From the NCBI GenBank assembly GCA_964625465.1, contig CAZVFD010000033.1:1-16664 (forward strand): a DNA stretch of 16,664 bases. The letters run 5' to 3'. Both the position numbers and the translations under genes were made by a program. Positions 1 through 7,674 of this stretch are shown here, piece after piece (position 1 is the first letter of the stretch; the number at the start of each line of letters is the position of its first letter). The DNA comes from CAZLFQ01 sp964625465 (GTDB taxonomy: Bacteria > Pseudomonadota > Alphaproteobacteria > Rickettsiales > Midichloriaceae). The notes under the pieces are model-generated. The model saw nothing but the letters and a program-made list of their open reading frames with translations, made no database searches and was not told the DNA's origin.

Positions 1-372
1 TACTAATTGAAGCTGGGGCAAATGTTAGTGCTGTAAATAAAGATGGAGAAACTCCGTTGATATGGGCTTCTCATGAGGGAAAAACAGAGATAGCAAAAAT
101 ACTAATTGAAGCTGGGGCGGATTTTAATGCTAGGAGCAAAGAAGGTGGTTACACTCCGTTGATATGGGCTTCTCGCTATGGAAACATCGACCTAGTAAAA
201 ACACTGATTGCAGCCGGTGCTGATGTTAATGCTGCAAATGAATATGGAAGCACTCCGTTGATATGGGCTTCTCAAGAGGGAAGAATCGAGATAGTAAAAA
301 TACTAATTGAAGCTGGGGCAAATGTTAGTGCTGTAAATAAAGATGGAGAAACTCCTTTGATATGGGCTTCTC
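1..372 (+). repeat. recent 300-bp duplication within the ankyrin array
   Basis: Bases 1-72 and 301-372 match with a single difference (G at 56, T at 356), a spacing of exactly 100 codons or three repeats. The sequence between and after is more diverged, so only one repeat unit was copied or converted recently. Confidence 0.8.
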
Positions 373-1958
373 GACATGGCGACATCGACTTAGCAAAGAT
401 GTTAATTAAAGCTGGTGCTAATTTTAATTCAGAAGATGCGACCAGTAAAGCTTTATTTAGAAAGGCTGTGGATCGAGGAGAAATCGACCTAGTAAAAACA
501 CTGATTGCAGCCGGTGCTGATGTTAATGCTGCAAATAAAGATGGAGAAACTCCTTTGATAGTGGCTTCTCGCCATGGAAACATCGGGATAGTACAAATAC
601 TCATTGAAGCCGGTGCTACTGTTAATGCTGCAAATAAATATGGAAGCACTCCGTTGATATGGGCTTCTCATGAGGGAAGAATCGAGATAGTAAAAATACT
701 GATTGCAGCTGGGGCAAATGTTAGTGCTGTAAATAAAGATGGAGAAACTCCTTTGAGATGGGCTTCTCGCTATGGAAACATCGAGATAGTAAAAATACTA
801 ATTAAAGCTGGGGCAAATGTTAATGATGTATATAAAGATGGGGAAACTCCGTTGATATGGGCTTCTCGCTATGGAAACATCGACCTAGTAAAAATACTAA
901 TTGAAGCTGGGGCGGATTTTAATGCTGTAAATAAAGATGGAGAAACTCCTTTGATATGGGCTTCTCGACATGGAGAAATCGACTTAGTCAAAATACTGAT
1001 TGCAGCCGGTGCTGATGTTAATGCCCTAGATAAAGATGGTTACACTCCTTTGAAATTGGCTTCTCGACATGGAGAAATCGACTTAGTCAAAATACTGATT
1101 GCCGCGGGTGCTAATGTTAATGCTGTAGATAAAGATGGAGCCACTCCTTTGATATGGGCTTCTCGAGTCGTAAAGATAGAGCTAGCCATAATGAAGCTAG
1201 CTAAATTACTAATTGAAGCTGGCGCTAATGTTAATGCTCAAGATAAAGATGGGGACACTCCTTTGATAGTGGCTTCTCGCCATGGAAAAATCGAGATAGT
1301 AGACATACTAATTGAAGCTGGTGCTAAAGTTAATGACGTTAATAAATATGGAAACACTCCTTTAATAGTAGCTTGTCGCTATGGAAAAATTGACTTAGCA
1401 AAAACGTTAATTAAAGCTGGGGCAAATGTTAATGCTGCAAATAAAGATGGAGCCACTCCTTTAGCATTTGCTTCTCTATTAAGAAAACCCGAGCTAGCTA
1501 AATTACTAATTGAAGCTGGGGCGGATTTAAATTCTCAAGATAAAGATGGTTACACCCCTTTGATATTGGCTTCTCGAGTAGGAAAAATAGAGCTAGTGAA
1601 CTTACTAATCGAAGCAGGGGCGAATGTTAATGTTAATGGTAAAACACCTTTGAGCTTAGTTATATCTATGGAAGAAAAAAATCAAATTGATCTGATGCAA
1701 CAACTACTTAACCTATGCGTTAATCCAAATGATGCAGATGAGTTAAATCAATCCCCGCTACATCTTGCAGCTGCGAGAACCAACTTAGAAGCTATAGACC
1801 TTTTATTCAAATATGGTGCTAATCCACATGCTTTAGATCATGCTAGAAACAAGCCAATCAAATATGCAGCTAACAAAGAGGTTGAGAACTTTATAGCGCA
1901 AAAAACTATAGAGTATGATTCTGGTTGTTTAGTCAAAATAACATGTGGTGAAGATTAA
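1..1958 (+). CDS. ankyrin-repeat protein, 5' truncated by window edge
   Basis: The reading frame is open from the first bases of the window (codons begin at base 3), so the true start lies outside; the TTG at 57 falls inside a repeat and is not a convincing start. The visible ~650 residues are about 19 tandem ankyrin repeats of 33 residues, most fitting TPLIWASRxGxIDLVKxLI followed by AGAxVNAxxKDGx. One repeat has a 34th residue (near 145), and one carries a 5-residue insertion (near 1185, VKIELAIMKLAKLL). The last repeats diverge, and the protein ends in a short non-repeat tail. Ankyrin arrays mediate protein-protein binding, and in intracellular bacteria such proteins are often secreted into the host; that role is inferred, and no catalytic domain or membrane segment is visible. 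Neighbouring repeats are nearly identical in DNA, a sign of recent repeat duplication or conversion. Confidence 0.93.
   Translation, partial: LIEAGANVSAVNKDGETPLIWASHEGKTEIAKILIEAGADFNARSKEGGYTPLIWASRYGNIDLVKTLIAAGADVNAANEYGSTPLIWASQEGRIEIVKILIEAGANVSAVNKDGETPLIWASRHGDIDLAKMLIKAGANFNSEDATSKALFRKAVDRGEIDLVKTLIAAGADVNAANKDGETPLIVASRHGNIGIVQILIEAGATVNAANKYGSTPLIWASHEGRIEIVKILIAAGANVSAVNKDGETPLRWASRYGNIEIVKILIKAGANVNDVYKDGETPLIWASRYGNIDLVKILIEAGADFNAVNKDGETPLIWASRHGEIDLVKILIAAGADVNALDKDGYTPLKLASRHGEIDLVKILIAAGANVNAVDKDGATPLIWASRVVKIELAIMKLAKLLIEAGANVNAQDKDGDTPLIVASRHGKIEIVDILIEAGAKVNDVNKYGNTPLIVACRYGKIDLAKTLIKAGANVNAANKDGATPLAFASLLRKPELAKLLIEAGADLNSQDKDGYTPLILASRVGKIELVNLLIEAGANVNVNGKTPLSLVISMEEKNQIDLMQQLLNLCVNPNDADELNQSPLHLAAARTNLEAIDLLFKYGANPHALDHARNKPIKYAANKEVENFIAQKTIEYDSGCLVKITCGED
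959..1102 (+). repeat. tandem near-identical 99-bp ankyrin units
   Basis: Bases 959-1003 are identical to 1058-1102, exactly 99 bp (33 codons) apart, and the flanking bases are also highly similar. This is a one-repeat tandem duplication inside the ankyrin gene and a likely site of repeat-number change. Confidence 0.8.
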
Positions 1959-2061
1959 GACAAAAACATAGTTGATAACAACTCTTCGCGGATTCAGCTC
2001 AAGCGATGCTCGAATTAAGCTAACATAAATGGCGCTAGACTATGGAGATTTATATTTATCC

Positions 2062-2091
2062 TTGTTTTTCAAGTGCTATATAGGGTATATA
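2062..2091 (+). promoter_or_regulatory. possible promoter for the HAD gene
   Basis: TTGTTT (2062-2067) is followed after 18 bases by TATATA (2086-2091), about 32 bases before the preferred ATG at 2123. The match is loose, and the region is AT-rich enough for this to occur by chance. Confidence 0.3.
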
Positions 2092-2122
2092 TCTATAAAA
2101 TAACTTGTGATTGTCAGATAAA

Positions 2123-2920
2123 ATGCGGATAAACGGGCTTTCAGACCTAAATAACAAACACGATAGTTTCATAATAGACATATATGGTGTTTTGCACGAT
2201 GGCAAACAACCATATGATGGTGTATTTGAAACTTTAGATTATCTAAAAGATTATAAAAAAGTATTCTTGTCCAATGCCCCAAGACCTAATCATATTATTC
2301 ATAAAAAATTAGAAGAAATTGGAATTCACATTCCTTTAAATGAAATACTAACTTCGGGAGATTTTTTCATAAAACAAATTTCTGATGGGATATTTGCCAA
2401 CAAAAAAGTTTTTGTTATGGGCGAAATAAGTAATACTGATTTACTTCGCGGAATAACAATTAATAGAGCCAATTCTTTAAAAGAAGCAGATTGTGTTTTA
2501 ATGCTAATGTTCGCTGAGCATTTGGAAGAAGTGGAAGAATCATACGCACAAATAAAAGAAGCTTTGTCATACGGTTTAGAATTCTACTGCCCAAACCCAG
2601 ATAAAATTGTAAAGCATGGCGATAGCGTTAGATACACAGGTGGCTATTTTGCAAAAATATATGAAGAGTTCGGTGGTAAAGTTCATTACTTTGGCAAGCC
2701 ATATAAGCCTATATATGATTATGCCATTAAGAAATTCGGACTTAATAACCCGCTCTGCATTGGTGATGCTTTAGAAACTGATGTCAAAGGCGCTATTAAT
2801 TCTGGTTTAGATTCACTGATGTTGCAATGTGGCATCCACGAAAAAGAAACAGATGTGGAAAAATTATTCGAACAGTATAATATACGACCAACGTATATTA
2901 CAAAATCATTTAGGAAATAA
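2123..2920 (+). CDS. HAD superfamily class IIA hydrolase (TIGR01459-like)
   Basis: A predicted phosphatase-type HAD enzyme of about 265 residues whose substrate is unknown. Motif I is DIYGVLHDG near residue 19 (nucleophile Asp19), motif II is SNAPRP near residues 51-56, the motif III lysine lies in GKPYKP, and motif IV is GDALETDVKGA with Asp215. The position normally held by the second motif I aspartate is Tyr; alphaproteobacterial TIGR01459 proteins commonly have an aromatic residue there (DVWGVL), so this is family-typical. The open frame can be extended to a TTG at 2111, but an in-frame stop sits immediately before it and ATG 2123 fits the family start better; neither has a clear Shine-Dalgarno sequence. 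The last 44 bases before its AAA-TAA end are repeated exactly just before putA, suggesting the two genes were once adjacent and co-transcribed. Confidence 0.88.
   Translation: MRINGLSDLNNKHDSFIIDIYGVLHDGKQPYDGVFETLDYLKDYKKVFLSNAPRPNHIIHKKLEEIGIHIPLNEILTSGDFFIKQISDGIFANKKVFVMGEISNTDLLRGITINRANSLKEADCVLMLMFAEHLEEVEESYAQIKEALSYGLEFYCPNPDKIVKHGDSVRYTGGYFAKIYEEFGGKVHYFGKPYKPIYDYAIKKFGLNNPLCIGDALETDVKGAINSGLDSLMLQCGIHEKETDVEKLFEQYNIRPTYITKSFRK
2871..2914 (+). repeat. 44-bp direct repeat, copy 1 (3' end of HAD gene)
   Basis: This exact 44-bp match to 4515-4558 encodes the C-terminal residues of the HAD protein. Inside it is a perfect hairpin: TAATATACG (2878-2886), loop ACCAA, CGTATATTA (2892-2900). 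Immediately after, this copy reads AAATAA and the other TTATAA, so each would end the HAD frame after one more codon (Lys or Leu). Confidence 0.93.
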
Positions 2921-2947
2921 GTTAAGCTTTGCTTGAACTTAACCTTT

Positions 2948-3013
2948 GTCATCCTATTACATGACACTAGGTTCTATATTGAAATGAGATCCTCGTGTTA
3001 AACACGAGGATGA
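2948..3013. repeat. palindromic element A (GTCAT...ATGAC)
   Basis: Two hairpin arms lie between an outer GTCAT and ATGAC. The left arm is degenerate (CCTATTAC...CACTAGG); the right arm is a perfect 11-bp stem, ATCCTCGTGTT (2989-2999) and AACACGAGGAT (3001-3011). The whole unit is close to the reverse complement of element C (11213-11278). It lies just after the HAD gene and in the 3' flank of the minus-strand gene. Confidence 0.85.
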
Positions 3014-3032
3014 CAAAAAACAGAAGAATTCC

Positions 3033-3099
3033 GTCATACTCGCGCTTGACGCGAGTATCTCGCTTAAAGTCTGATCATCGGGTCAAGCCCGATGATGAC
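3033..3099. repeat. palindromic element B (GTCAT...ATGAC)
   Basis: The left arm is ATACTCGCG (3036-3044), loop CTTGA, CGCGAGTAT. The right arm is ATCATCGGG (3074-3082), loop TCAAG, CCCGATGAT (3088-3096), the same arm that forms the left hairpin of element D in reverse orientation. It lies 44 bp from the 3' end of the minus-strand gene at 3144 and could fold in that transcript. No T-run follows, so it is not a standard terminator. Confidence 0.87.
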
Positions 3100-3143
3100 A
3101 AATACTTGTTCGTTTTGTAGAACGATTCAGCAAGCGATAAAAA

Positions 3144-4430
3144 CTAAAAACTTATATTTAAGTTGCAATCAGATGTTTGTATTTTAATCGTCGATGCTAA
3201 AAGCCCCATACCTACAAAAACTCCTAACTCAACTGACATGAGGTTAGCTATCATAAACTTTTCTGAGCTTTCGTAGCAAAAGTCCAACCTTGACTTTAGA
3301 CATAGAAAAGTACATGAGCCTATAGCAAAGTTTACTAGTAAAAATAATGCATATGAATCATTCTCGAGACACAACACTGTTTTGCACAAATAACCTGAAA
3401 AAAGAAATGATGTTGGAGCTACAATAGCAGCGATCACAAATGAACTGGCTACCACTCCCATTTCATCCTTATAGACTGAAAAAAAGTTTTTCAAATCTTT
3501 AAAAGGTGACGAACTGTTTAGCAAGAGTTTTAACATCGTTTTAGGCTGCCAAGCTTCGAAAGCTCGATTAAGCATATTTTTGCCATCCCAATCCAAAATT
3601 GAAATAGCTTCTCTACCACTTTCTGTTTTTACAACTGAATTGAGAACCAGTGTTGAATTCGGGCTATTTACCTCAATACATTTACGAAGAATACTATAAT
3701 AATCTTCAGGTCTTACATAATGATTAGGAGTAATTTCTGACAAAATAACTCGATCTCTATCTAGCGCTGAGCAAACTTTAACCCGATATTCACTACTTGG
3801 AGTGCGGGCGCTTGTCATGATCGTAAGAAAATCTCTACGTGCTTGAAACACTTTTTGTATGTTGTCGAAAATATCAAGATCTACTTCTCCTTGAAAAATT
3901 TTTTCAGTTATTCTTTCTATTGAAGCAGATTCCCTTTTCTTTCTTATGCAACTTTGAATTTTTTCAGCAATAGCCGTCTGCCTTGTCGTTGCTTGTAAAA
4001 GTTGCTTCTTCAGGTAGTTACGTTGCCAGTAACCAAGTAAACCTGTATCCCCCAATAACCTTGCCATGTGATTAAGGCAACTTGACGAATAAAAGCCATT
4101 ATCCCAAAGAAAATCTGCCAAATCCATATACCACATCTCGATAGCAAATACTAAAAGCGGTGTTTTAGAATCAAAACCATCATCAATTCGTAACTCTCGT
4201 TTTTTGGGGTAAAATGGGGCTAAAGCTTTAACCATTTCAAGATCATTTATTCTTGCAGCCCATTCTATTGGCAAGTCATTGAAAACCCTAGTCTGCAAAA
4301 CACTTGGATCTGCTTTAATTAAAGCTCTTACTGCTTCAATTCGCCCTGCAGAAGGTTCAATTCCATCTGGAGAGCAAAGTGGCTGAATACTTGGAAAGAC
4401 TTCAGCATGTCTAGTAATTTCATTTAACAT
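3144..4430 (-). CDS. membrane protein with degenerate ankyrin repeats and three C-terminal TM helices
   Basis: A 428-residue protein that I cannot assign to a named family. Residues ~26-130 contain two or three degenerate ankyrin-like units (RIEAVRALIKADPSVL, LPIEWAARINDLEMVKAL, TPLLVFAIEMWYMDLADFL). A polar, basic middle part follows (IQSCIRKKRES), with another possible ankyrin unit near residues 285-310. The C-terminus has three hydrophobic segments at about 325-347, 360-379 and 392-415. Ankyrin repeats followed by membrane helices, with a VVASxFxIAAIVA start to the first helix, recall the ANK-PGG arrangement of plant proteins, but this is only a visual resemblance. The ATG at 4430 has a strong Shine-Dalgarno (AGAGGGG) and a good upstream promoter. 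It is the only minus-strand gene among plus-strand neighbours and lies between the two 44-bp repeats, so it looks like an acquired gene with its own promoter. Confidence 0.8.
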   Translation of the reverse strand: MLNEITRHAEVFPSIQPLCSPDGIEPSAGRIEAVRALIKADPSVLQTRVFNDLPIEWAARINDLEMVKALAPFYPKKRELRIDDGFDSKTPLLVFAIEMWYMDLADFLWDNGFYSSSCLNHMARLLGDTGLLGYWQRNYLKKQLLQATTRQTAIAEKIQSCIRKKRESASIERITEKIFQGEVDLDIFDNIQKVFQARRDFLTIMTSARTPSSEYRVKVCSALDRDRVILSEITPNHYVRPEDYYSILRKCIEVNSPNSTLVLNSVVKTESGREAISILDWDGKNMLNRAFEAWQPKTMLKLLLNSSSPFKDLKNFFSVYKDEMGVVASSFVIAAIVAPTSFLFSGYLCKTVLCLENDSYALFLLVNFAIGSCTFLCLKSRLDFCYESSEKFMIANLMSVELGVFVGMGLLASTIKIQTSDCNLNISF

Positions 4431-4452
4431 ATACCCCTCTTATGCAACGAGC

Positions 4453-4481
4453 ATTATACATGACTACTCAAGCCGCATCAA
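4453..4481 (-). promoter_or_regulatory. sigma70-type promoter for the ankyrin/TM gene
   Basis: Read on the minus strand, TTGATG (4481-4476) and a perfect TATAAT (4458-4453) are separated by exactly 17 bases. The predicted transcript would start near 4446, about 16 bases before the start codon at 4430, leaving a short leader that holds the AGAGGGG ribosome binding site. Confidence 0.7.
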
Positions 4482-4514
4482 TAAAAGCCTAAACATCGCT
4501 GGAAATTTTCTATT

Positions 4515-4558
4515 AACAGTATAATATACGACCAACGTATATTACAAAATCATTTAGG
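4515..4558 (+). pseudogene. 44-bp remnant of the HAD gene 3' end (direct repeat copy 2)
   Basis: This is an exact copy of 2871-2914, 1644 bp downstream of it. Read in the HAD frame it gives QYNIRPTYITKSFR, then Leu and TAA (4559-4564), and is preceded by an in-frame TAA, so it is a scar and not a gene. The putA ATG follows 6 bases after this stop. This spacing suggests that the scar is the original end of the HAD gene in an HAD-putA operon. It also contains TATAAT (4520-4525), which might now serve putA, although no good -35 is visible. Confidence 0.88.
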
Positions 4559-4570
4559 TTATAATAAATC

Positions 4571-7500
4571 ATGCCAAATACCGCTCTATCTAAACAACTT
4601 GATGTAATCAGCAAGAAAACATTCATCGATGAAAAGGAGCACGTACAAAGCTTAATCAACGCAATTAAACTGTCTCCAACCCAGTTCGCAAAAATTAAAA
4701 GAGACGCCTTACACTTCGTAACCGCTATAAGGAATAGCAAAGGTTCTGCAATAGAAAACTTTATGAAGGAATATGGACTTACAAATGATGAAGGTGTAGC
4801 AATTATGTGTTTAGCGGAGTCTTTATTAAGAATCCCCGATAAAAAAACAGCACAAGCCTTAGTTGAAGATAAGTTAAAATCAAAAGATTGGAAAAAGCAC
4901 ATTGGCAAAAGTAACTCACTATTCGTAAATGCATCTACATGGGGACTGATGCTAACTGGCAAGGTTATCAATTTGTCTGATTCTAATTTCCTAATTTCAA
5001 AATTGATTAACAAACTAGGTGAACCTGTAATTTTGGCGTGCCTAAAAAAAGCTATAATGATTATTTCGAACGAGTTTATTATGGGTGCAAGTATGCCAAC
5101 TGCACTTAAAACAGCGAAAGATTACATCAAGAATGGTTATAGGATTTCGTTTGATATACTTGGCGAATCCGCAAGGACCGCAAAACAAGCGCAATTTTAT
5201 TACGATGCGTACATCAAAGCCATTACAGATATTGCAAAGCATAAGAATGATGGAGACTTATATGATCAAACCAATCTCTCTGTAAAACTCACAGCATTAC
5301 ACCCAAAAGTAATGCTACGCAAAGAAGCGAGAGTAATGGAAGAGTTAATGCCTCGCCTTATTGAAATTACAAAACTATGTCGCGATGCAAATATTACAAT
5401 ATCATTCGATGCCGAAGAATCATATAGACAAGATATATATTTAAAAGTTTTAACTGCTTTAGTTTCGAATAAGGAATTTAAGGATTATAACGGCATTGGA
5501 TTTGTAATCCAAGGTTACCAAAAAAGAGCTTTTGATATAATTGACTACGTTGCGAATCTTGCAAGATCTTTGGAAAAGAAAATACCAGTTAGACTTGTAA
5601 AAGGTGCATATTGGGATAGCGAAATAAAACATGCGCAGGAACAAGGTTTAGAGGGATATCCTGTATTTACTCGCAAAGAATTTACCGATGTTTCATACTT
5701 GGCATGCGCTCAGAGAATCATCGCGAATGCCGATGTGATTTATCCTCAATTCGCCACACATAATGCTTATACAATTGCAGCGATCAAAGAAATAGCAGGC
5801 CGCACAAAATTCGAATTCCAAAAACTCCAAGGAATGGGAAATGCATTACACGACAAAGTAATTTCAGATGGGAACAAGTGCAGAATCTATGCACCAGTTG
5901 GAAAATACGAAGATTTGTTAGCATATCTAATGCGCAGACTTCTAGAAAATGGAGCTAACACCTCCTTTGTAAACCTTGTTGGCAAATCTGAAATAAACTC
6001 AGATGAGTTAGTAGCAAACCCAGTTGAGAAATCGAAGAGGTTTTTAGAAACACCATTGAAAATTTCTTTACCATCAGATATTTATGGTGCTGAACGTAAG
6101 AACTCTCAAGGTATGGAAGTTGGAATGAAAAATCAGTACGAGTACATTATTTCTCAAATTAACAGTTTTAATGACAAGAAGTATGACGCTGCATCAATAA
6201 TTGATGGAAAAGAAAAAGTTGAAAAGGGTTCTGATTCTAAAAAAGTTAACATGCCTAATGACAACTCAATTGAGATTGGTGAACTACATAAGGCTTCTGA
6301 AAAACAAATAATTCAAGCCCTGGAAAGCGCTTGTTCGTTCTCTCATGAATGGGGCAATACCAATGCAGAAATTAGAGCGGATGCTGTAAGCAAAGTTGGT
6401 GATGTTCTACACGAAAATAGATTCGAACTTTATTCATTATTAATGCGTGAAGCAGGAAAGAATATTGATGATGCTATCTCAGAAGTGCGAGAAGCAATCG
6501 ATTTCGCTCGCTATTATGCAGCTCAGGCCTTGAGGCTATCTGAGCCCATAAAAATGCCTGGCTATACTGGCGAATCTAATCATATTTCACTTCACGGGCG
6601 TGGAACATTCGTATGTATTAGCCCATGGAATTTCCCACTGGCAATTTTTGCTGGGCAAATTCTCGCTGCACTTGCTTCTGGCAATACTGTAATTGCAAAA
6701 GCTGCTGAAAATACCACGCTAATTGCAGCATTCGCAGTAAGGCTGATGCATAAAGCTGGCATACCGAACAAAGCGTTACAATTTGTAATAGCTGGTGGTA
6801 GGCAGATCTCTGAAGTGTTGCTTAAAGACAATAGGATTAAAGGTGTTTGCTTTACTGGTTCTACAGATACTGCGCAATCAATAAATAGAACTCTCGCAAT
6901 GCGTAATACAGCAATTGCTCCACTTATTGCAGAAACAGGTGGGCAAAATGCTATGATAGTTGATAGCTCCGCATTGCTTGAGCAAGCTGCAGACAGCATT
7001 ATAAACTCGGCATTTGGGAGCATGGGGCAGAGATGCTCTGCACTTCGTGTTGTATATATTCAAGAAGAAATTCATGATGCATTACTTGAGCTTATAATAG
7101 GCTCAATGAATGAATTAAAAATTGGCAATACATTGGATTTAGCCAATGATTTAGGGGCTGTAATAAGTCAGGAAGCAAAAGCTGAATTAAAAGCACATGT
7201 TGATGAAATGAAAGATAATATCATCGCGATACATAATTCTGCAAAATCGAAAGAGCTAAAAGCTGGCAGTTTCTTTGTTCCACATATTTTGAAATTAAAT
7301 CACATCAGCGAACTGAAGAAAGAAAACTTTGGGCCGATATTACATGTCATTTCTTATAAGTCTAAAGACCTAGATAAGATGATTGATGAAATTAACTCAA
7401 CAGGATTTGGTCTAACATTTGGCGTGCAATCAAGAATTGAAGAGCGCATAAACTATATAGCAAGTCGCATTAAAGCAGGAAACATCTATGCAAACCGTAC

Positions 7501-7663
7501 AATGATTGGGGCGCAGGTTGGTACACATCCGTTTGGTGGCGAGAATAATTCAGGCACAGGCTTTAAAGCTGGTGGCCCACATTATTTGCTAAGATTTATG
7601 ACTGAACGCACAACAACAATCAACACAACTGCTATTGGTGGTAATATTGAATTGTTGAGTTGA
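4571..7663 (+). CDS. putA: bifunctional proline dehydrogenase / glutamate-semialdehyde dehydrogenase PutA
   Basis: Oxidises proline to glutamate in two steps, feeding electrons to the respiratory chain through FAD and making NADH. At 1030 residues it has no N-terminal ribbon-helix-helix domain, so it is not the autoregulatory PutA type. The proline dehydrogenase barrel (about residues 85-470) shows FDAEESYRQD, VRLVKGAYWDSEIK (Lys344), FATHNAYT, QGMGNALHD and RRLLENGANTSFV. The aldehyde dehydrogenase domain (about 580-1020) shows SPWNFPLAIF, FTGSTDTA, ETGGQNA (Glu788), GQRCSA (catalytic Cys822, the usual 34 residues after the Glu), NFGPILHV and PFGGENNSGTGFKAGG. Proline is a plausible carbon source for an intracellular bacterium. 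The final 156 bp occur again at 9554-9709 beyond the next gene. The start ATG has only a weak upstream AGG. Confidence 0.97.
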   Translation: MPNTALSKQLDVISKKTFIDEKEHVQSLINAIKLSPTQFAKIKRDALHFVTAIRNSKGSAIENFMKEYGLTNDEGVAIMCLAESLLRIPDKKTAQALVEDKLKSKDWKKHIGKSNSLFVNASTWGLMLTGKVINLSDSNFLISKLINKLGEPVILACLKKAIMIISNEFIMGASMPTALKTAKDYIKNGYRISFDILGESARTAKQAQFYYDAYIKAITDIAKHKNDGDLYDQTNLSVKLTALHPKVMLRKEARVMEELMPRLIEITKLCRDANITISFDAEESYRQDIYLKVLTALVSNKEFKDYNGIGFVIQGYQKRAFDIIDYVANLARSLEKKIPVRLVKGAYWDSEIKHAQEQGLEGYPVFTRKEFTDVSYLACAQRIIANADVIYPQFATHNAYTIAAIKEIAGRTKFEFQKLQGMGNALHDKVISDGNKCRIYAPVGKYEDLLAYLMRRLLENGANTSFVNLVGKSEINSDELVANPVEKSKRFLETPLKISLPSDIYGAERKNSQGMEVGMKNQYEYIISQINSFNDKKYDAASIIDGKEKVEKGSDSKKVNMPNDNSIEIGELHKASEKQIIQALESACSFSHEWGNTNAEIRADAVSKVGDVLHENRFELYSLLMREAGKNIDDAISEVREAIDFARYYAAQALRLSEPIKMPGYTGESNHISLHGRGTFVCISPWNFPLAIFAGQILAALASGNTVIAKAAENTTLIAAFAVRLMHKAGIPNKALQFVIAGGRQISEVLLKDNRIKGVCFTGSTDTAQSINRTLAMRNTAIAPLIAETGGQNAMIVDSSALLEQAADSIINSAFGSMGQRCSALRVVYIQEEIHDALLELIIGSMNELKIGNTLDLANDLGAVISQEAKAELKAHVDEMKDNIIAIHNSAKSKELKAGSFFVPHILKLNHISELKKENFGPILHVISYKSKDLDKMIDEINSTGFGLTFGVQSRIEERINYIASRIKAGNIYANRTMIGAQVGTHPFGGENNSGTGFKAGGPHYLLRFMTERTTTINTTAIGGNIELLS

Positions 7664-7664
7664 G
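7509..7664 (+). repeat. 156-bp direct repeat, copy 1 (3' end of putA)
   Basis: The 3' end of intact putA, through its TGA, matches 9554-9709 at 147 of 156 positions with no gaps, at a constant spacing of 2045 bp. Eight of the nine differences are synonymous in the putA frame, and one gives Thr to Ile. Confidence 0.94.
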
Positions 7665-7674
7665 GGTTTAACGG

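Noticed and set aside
272..671. Long minus-strand open frames inside the ankyrin gene
   Set aside because: They are reverse-frame shadows produced by the repeated codons of the ankyrin array, with low-complexity repeated translations and no ribosome binding sites.
2123..2320. HAD motif I lacks the second aspartate, suggesting a dead enzyme
   Set aside because: An aromatic residue at that position is usual in the TIGR01459 group, and motifs II to IV are intact.
2948..3099. Palindromic elements as a CRISPR array or as a transposon's inverted repeats
   Set aside because: There are no regular spacers, and the two elements lie together with no transposase between or near them.
3930..3970. IQ calmodulin-binding motif in the ankyrin/TM protein (IQSCIRKKRE)
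   Set aside because: The downstream basic position of the consensus is not met, and a single short match in a basic helix is not evidence.
4470..4514. Weak similarity (about 19 of 30 bases by eye) between the sequence before the second 44-bp copy and the HAD gene before the first
   Set aside because: The match is near what AT-rich DNA gives by chance, has an in-frame stop, and runs into the promoter of the neighbouring gene, so I kept only the exact 44 bp.
6592..7075. Minus-strand open frames within putA
   Set aside because: They lie opposite highly conserved aldehyde dehydrogenase coding sequence and have no recognisable domains or start signals.
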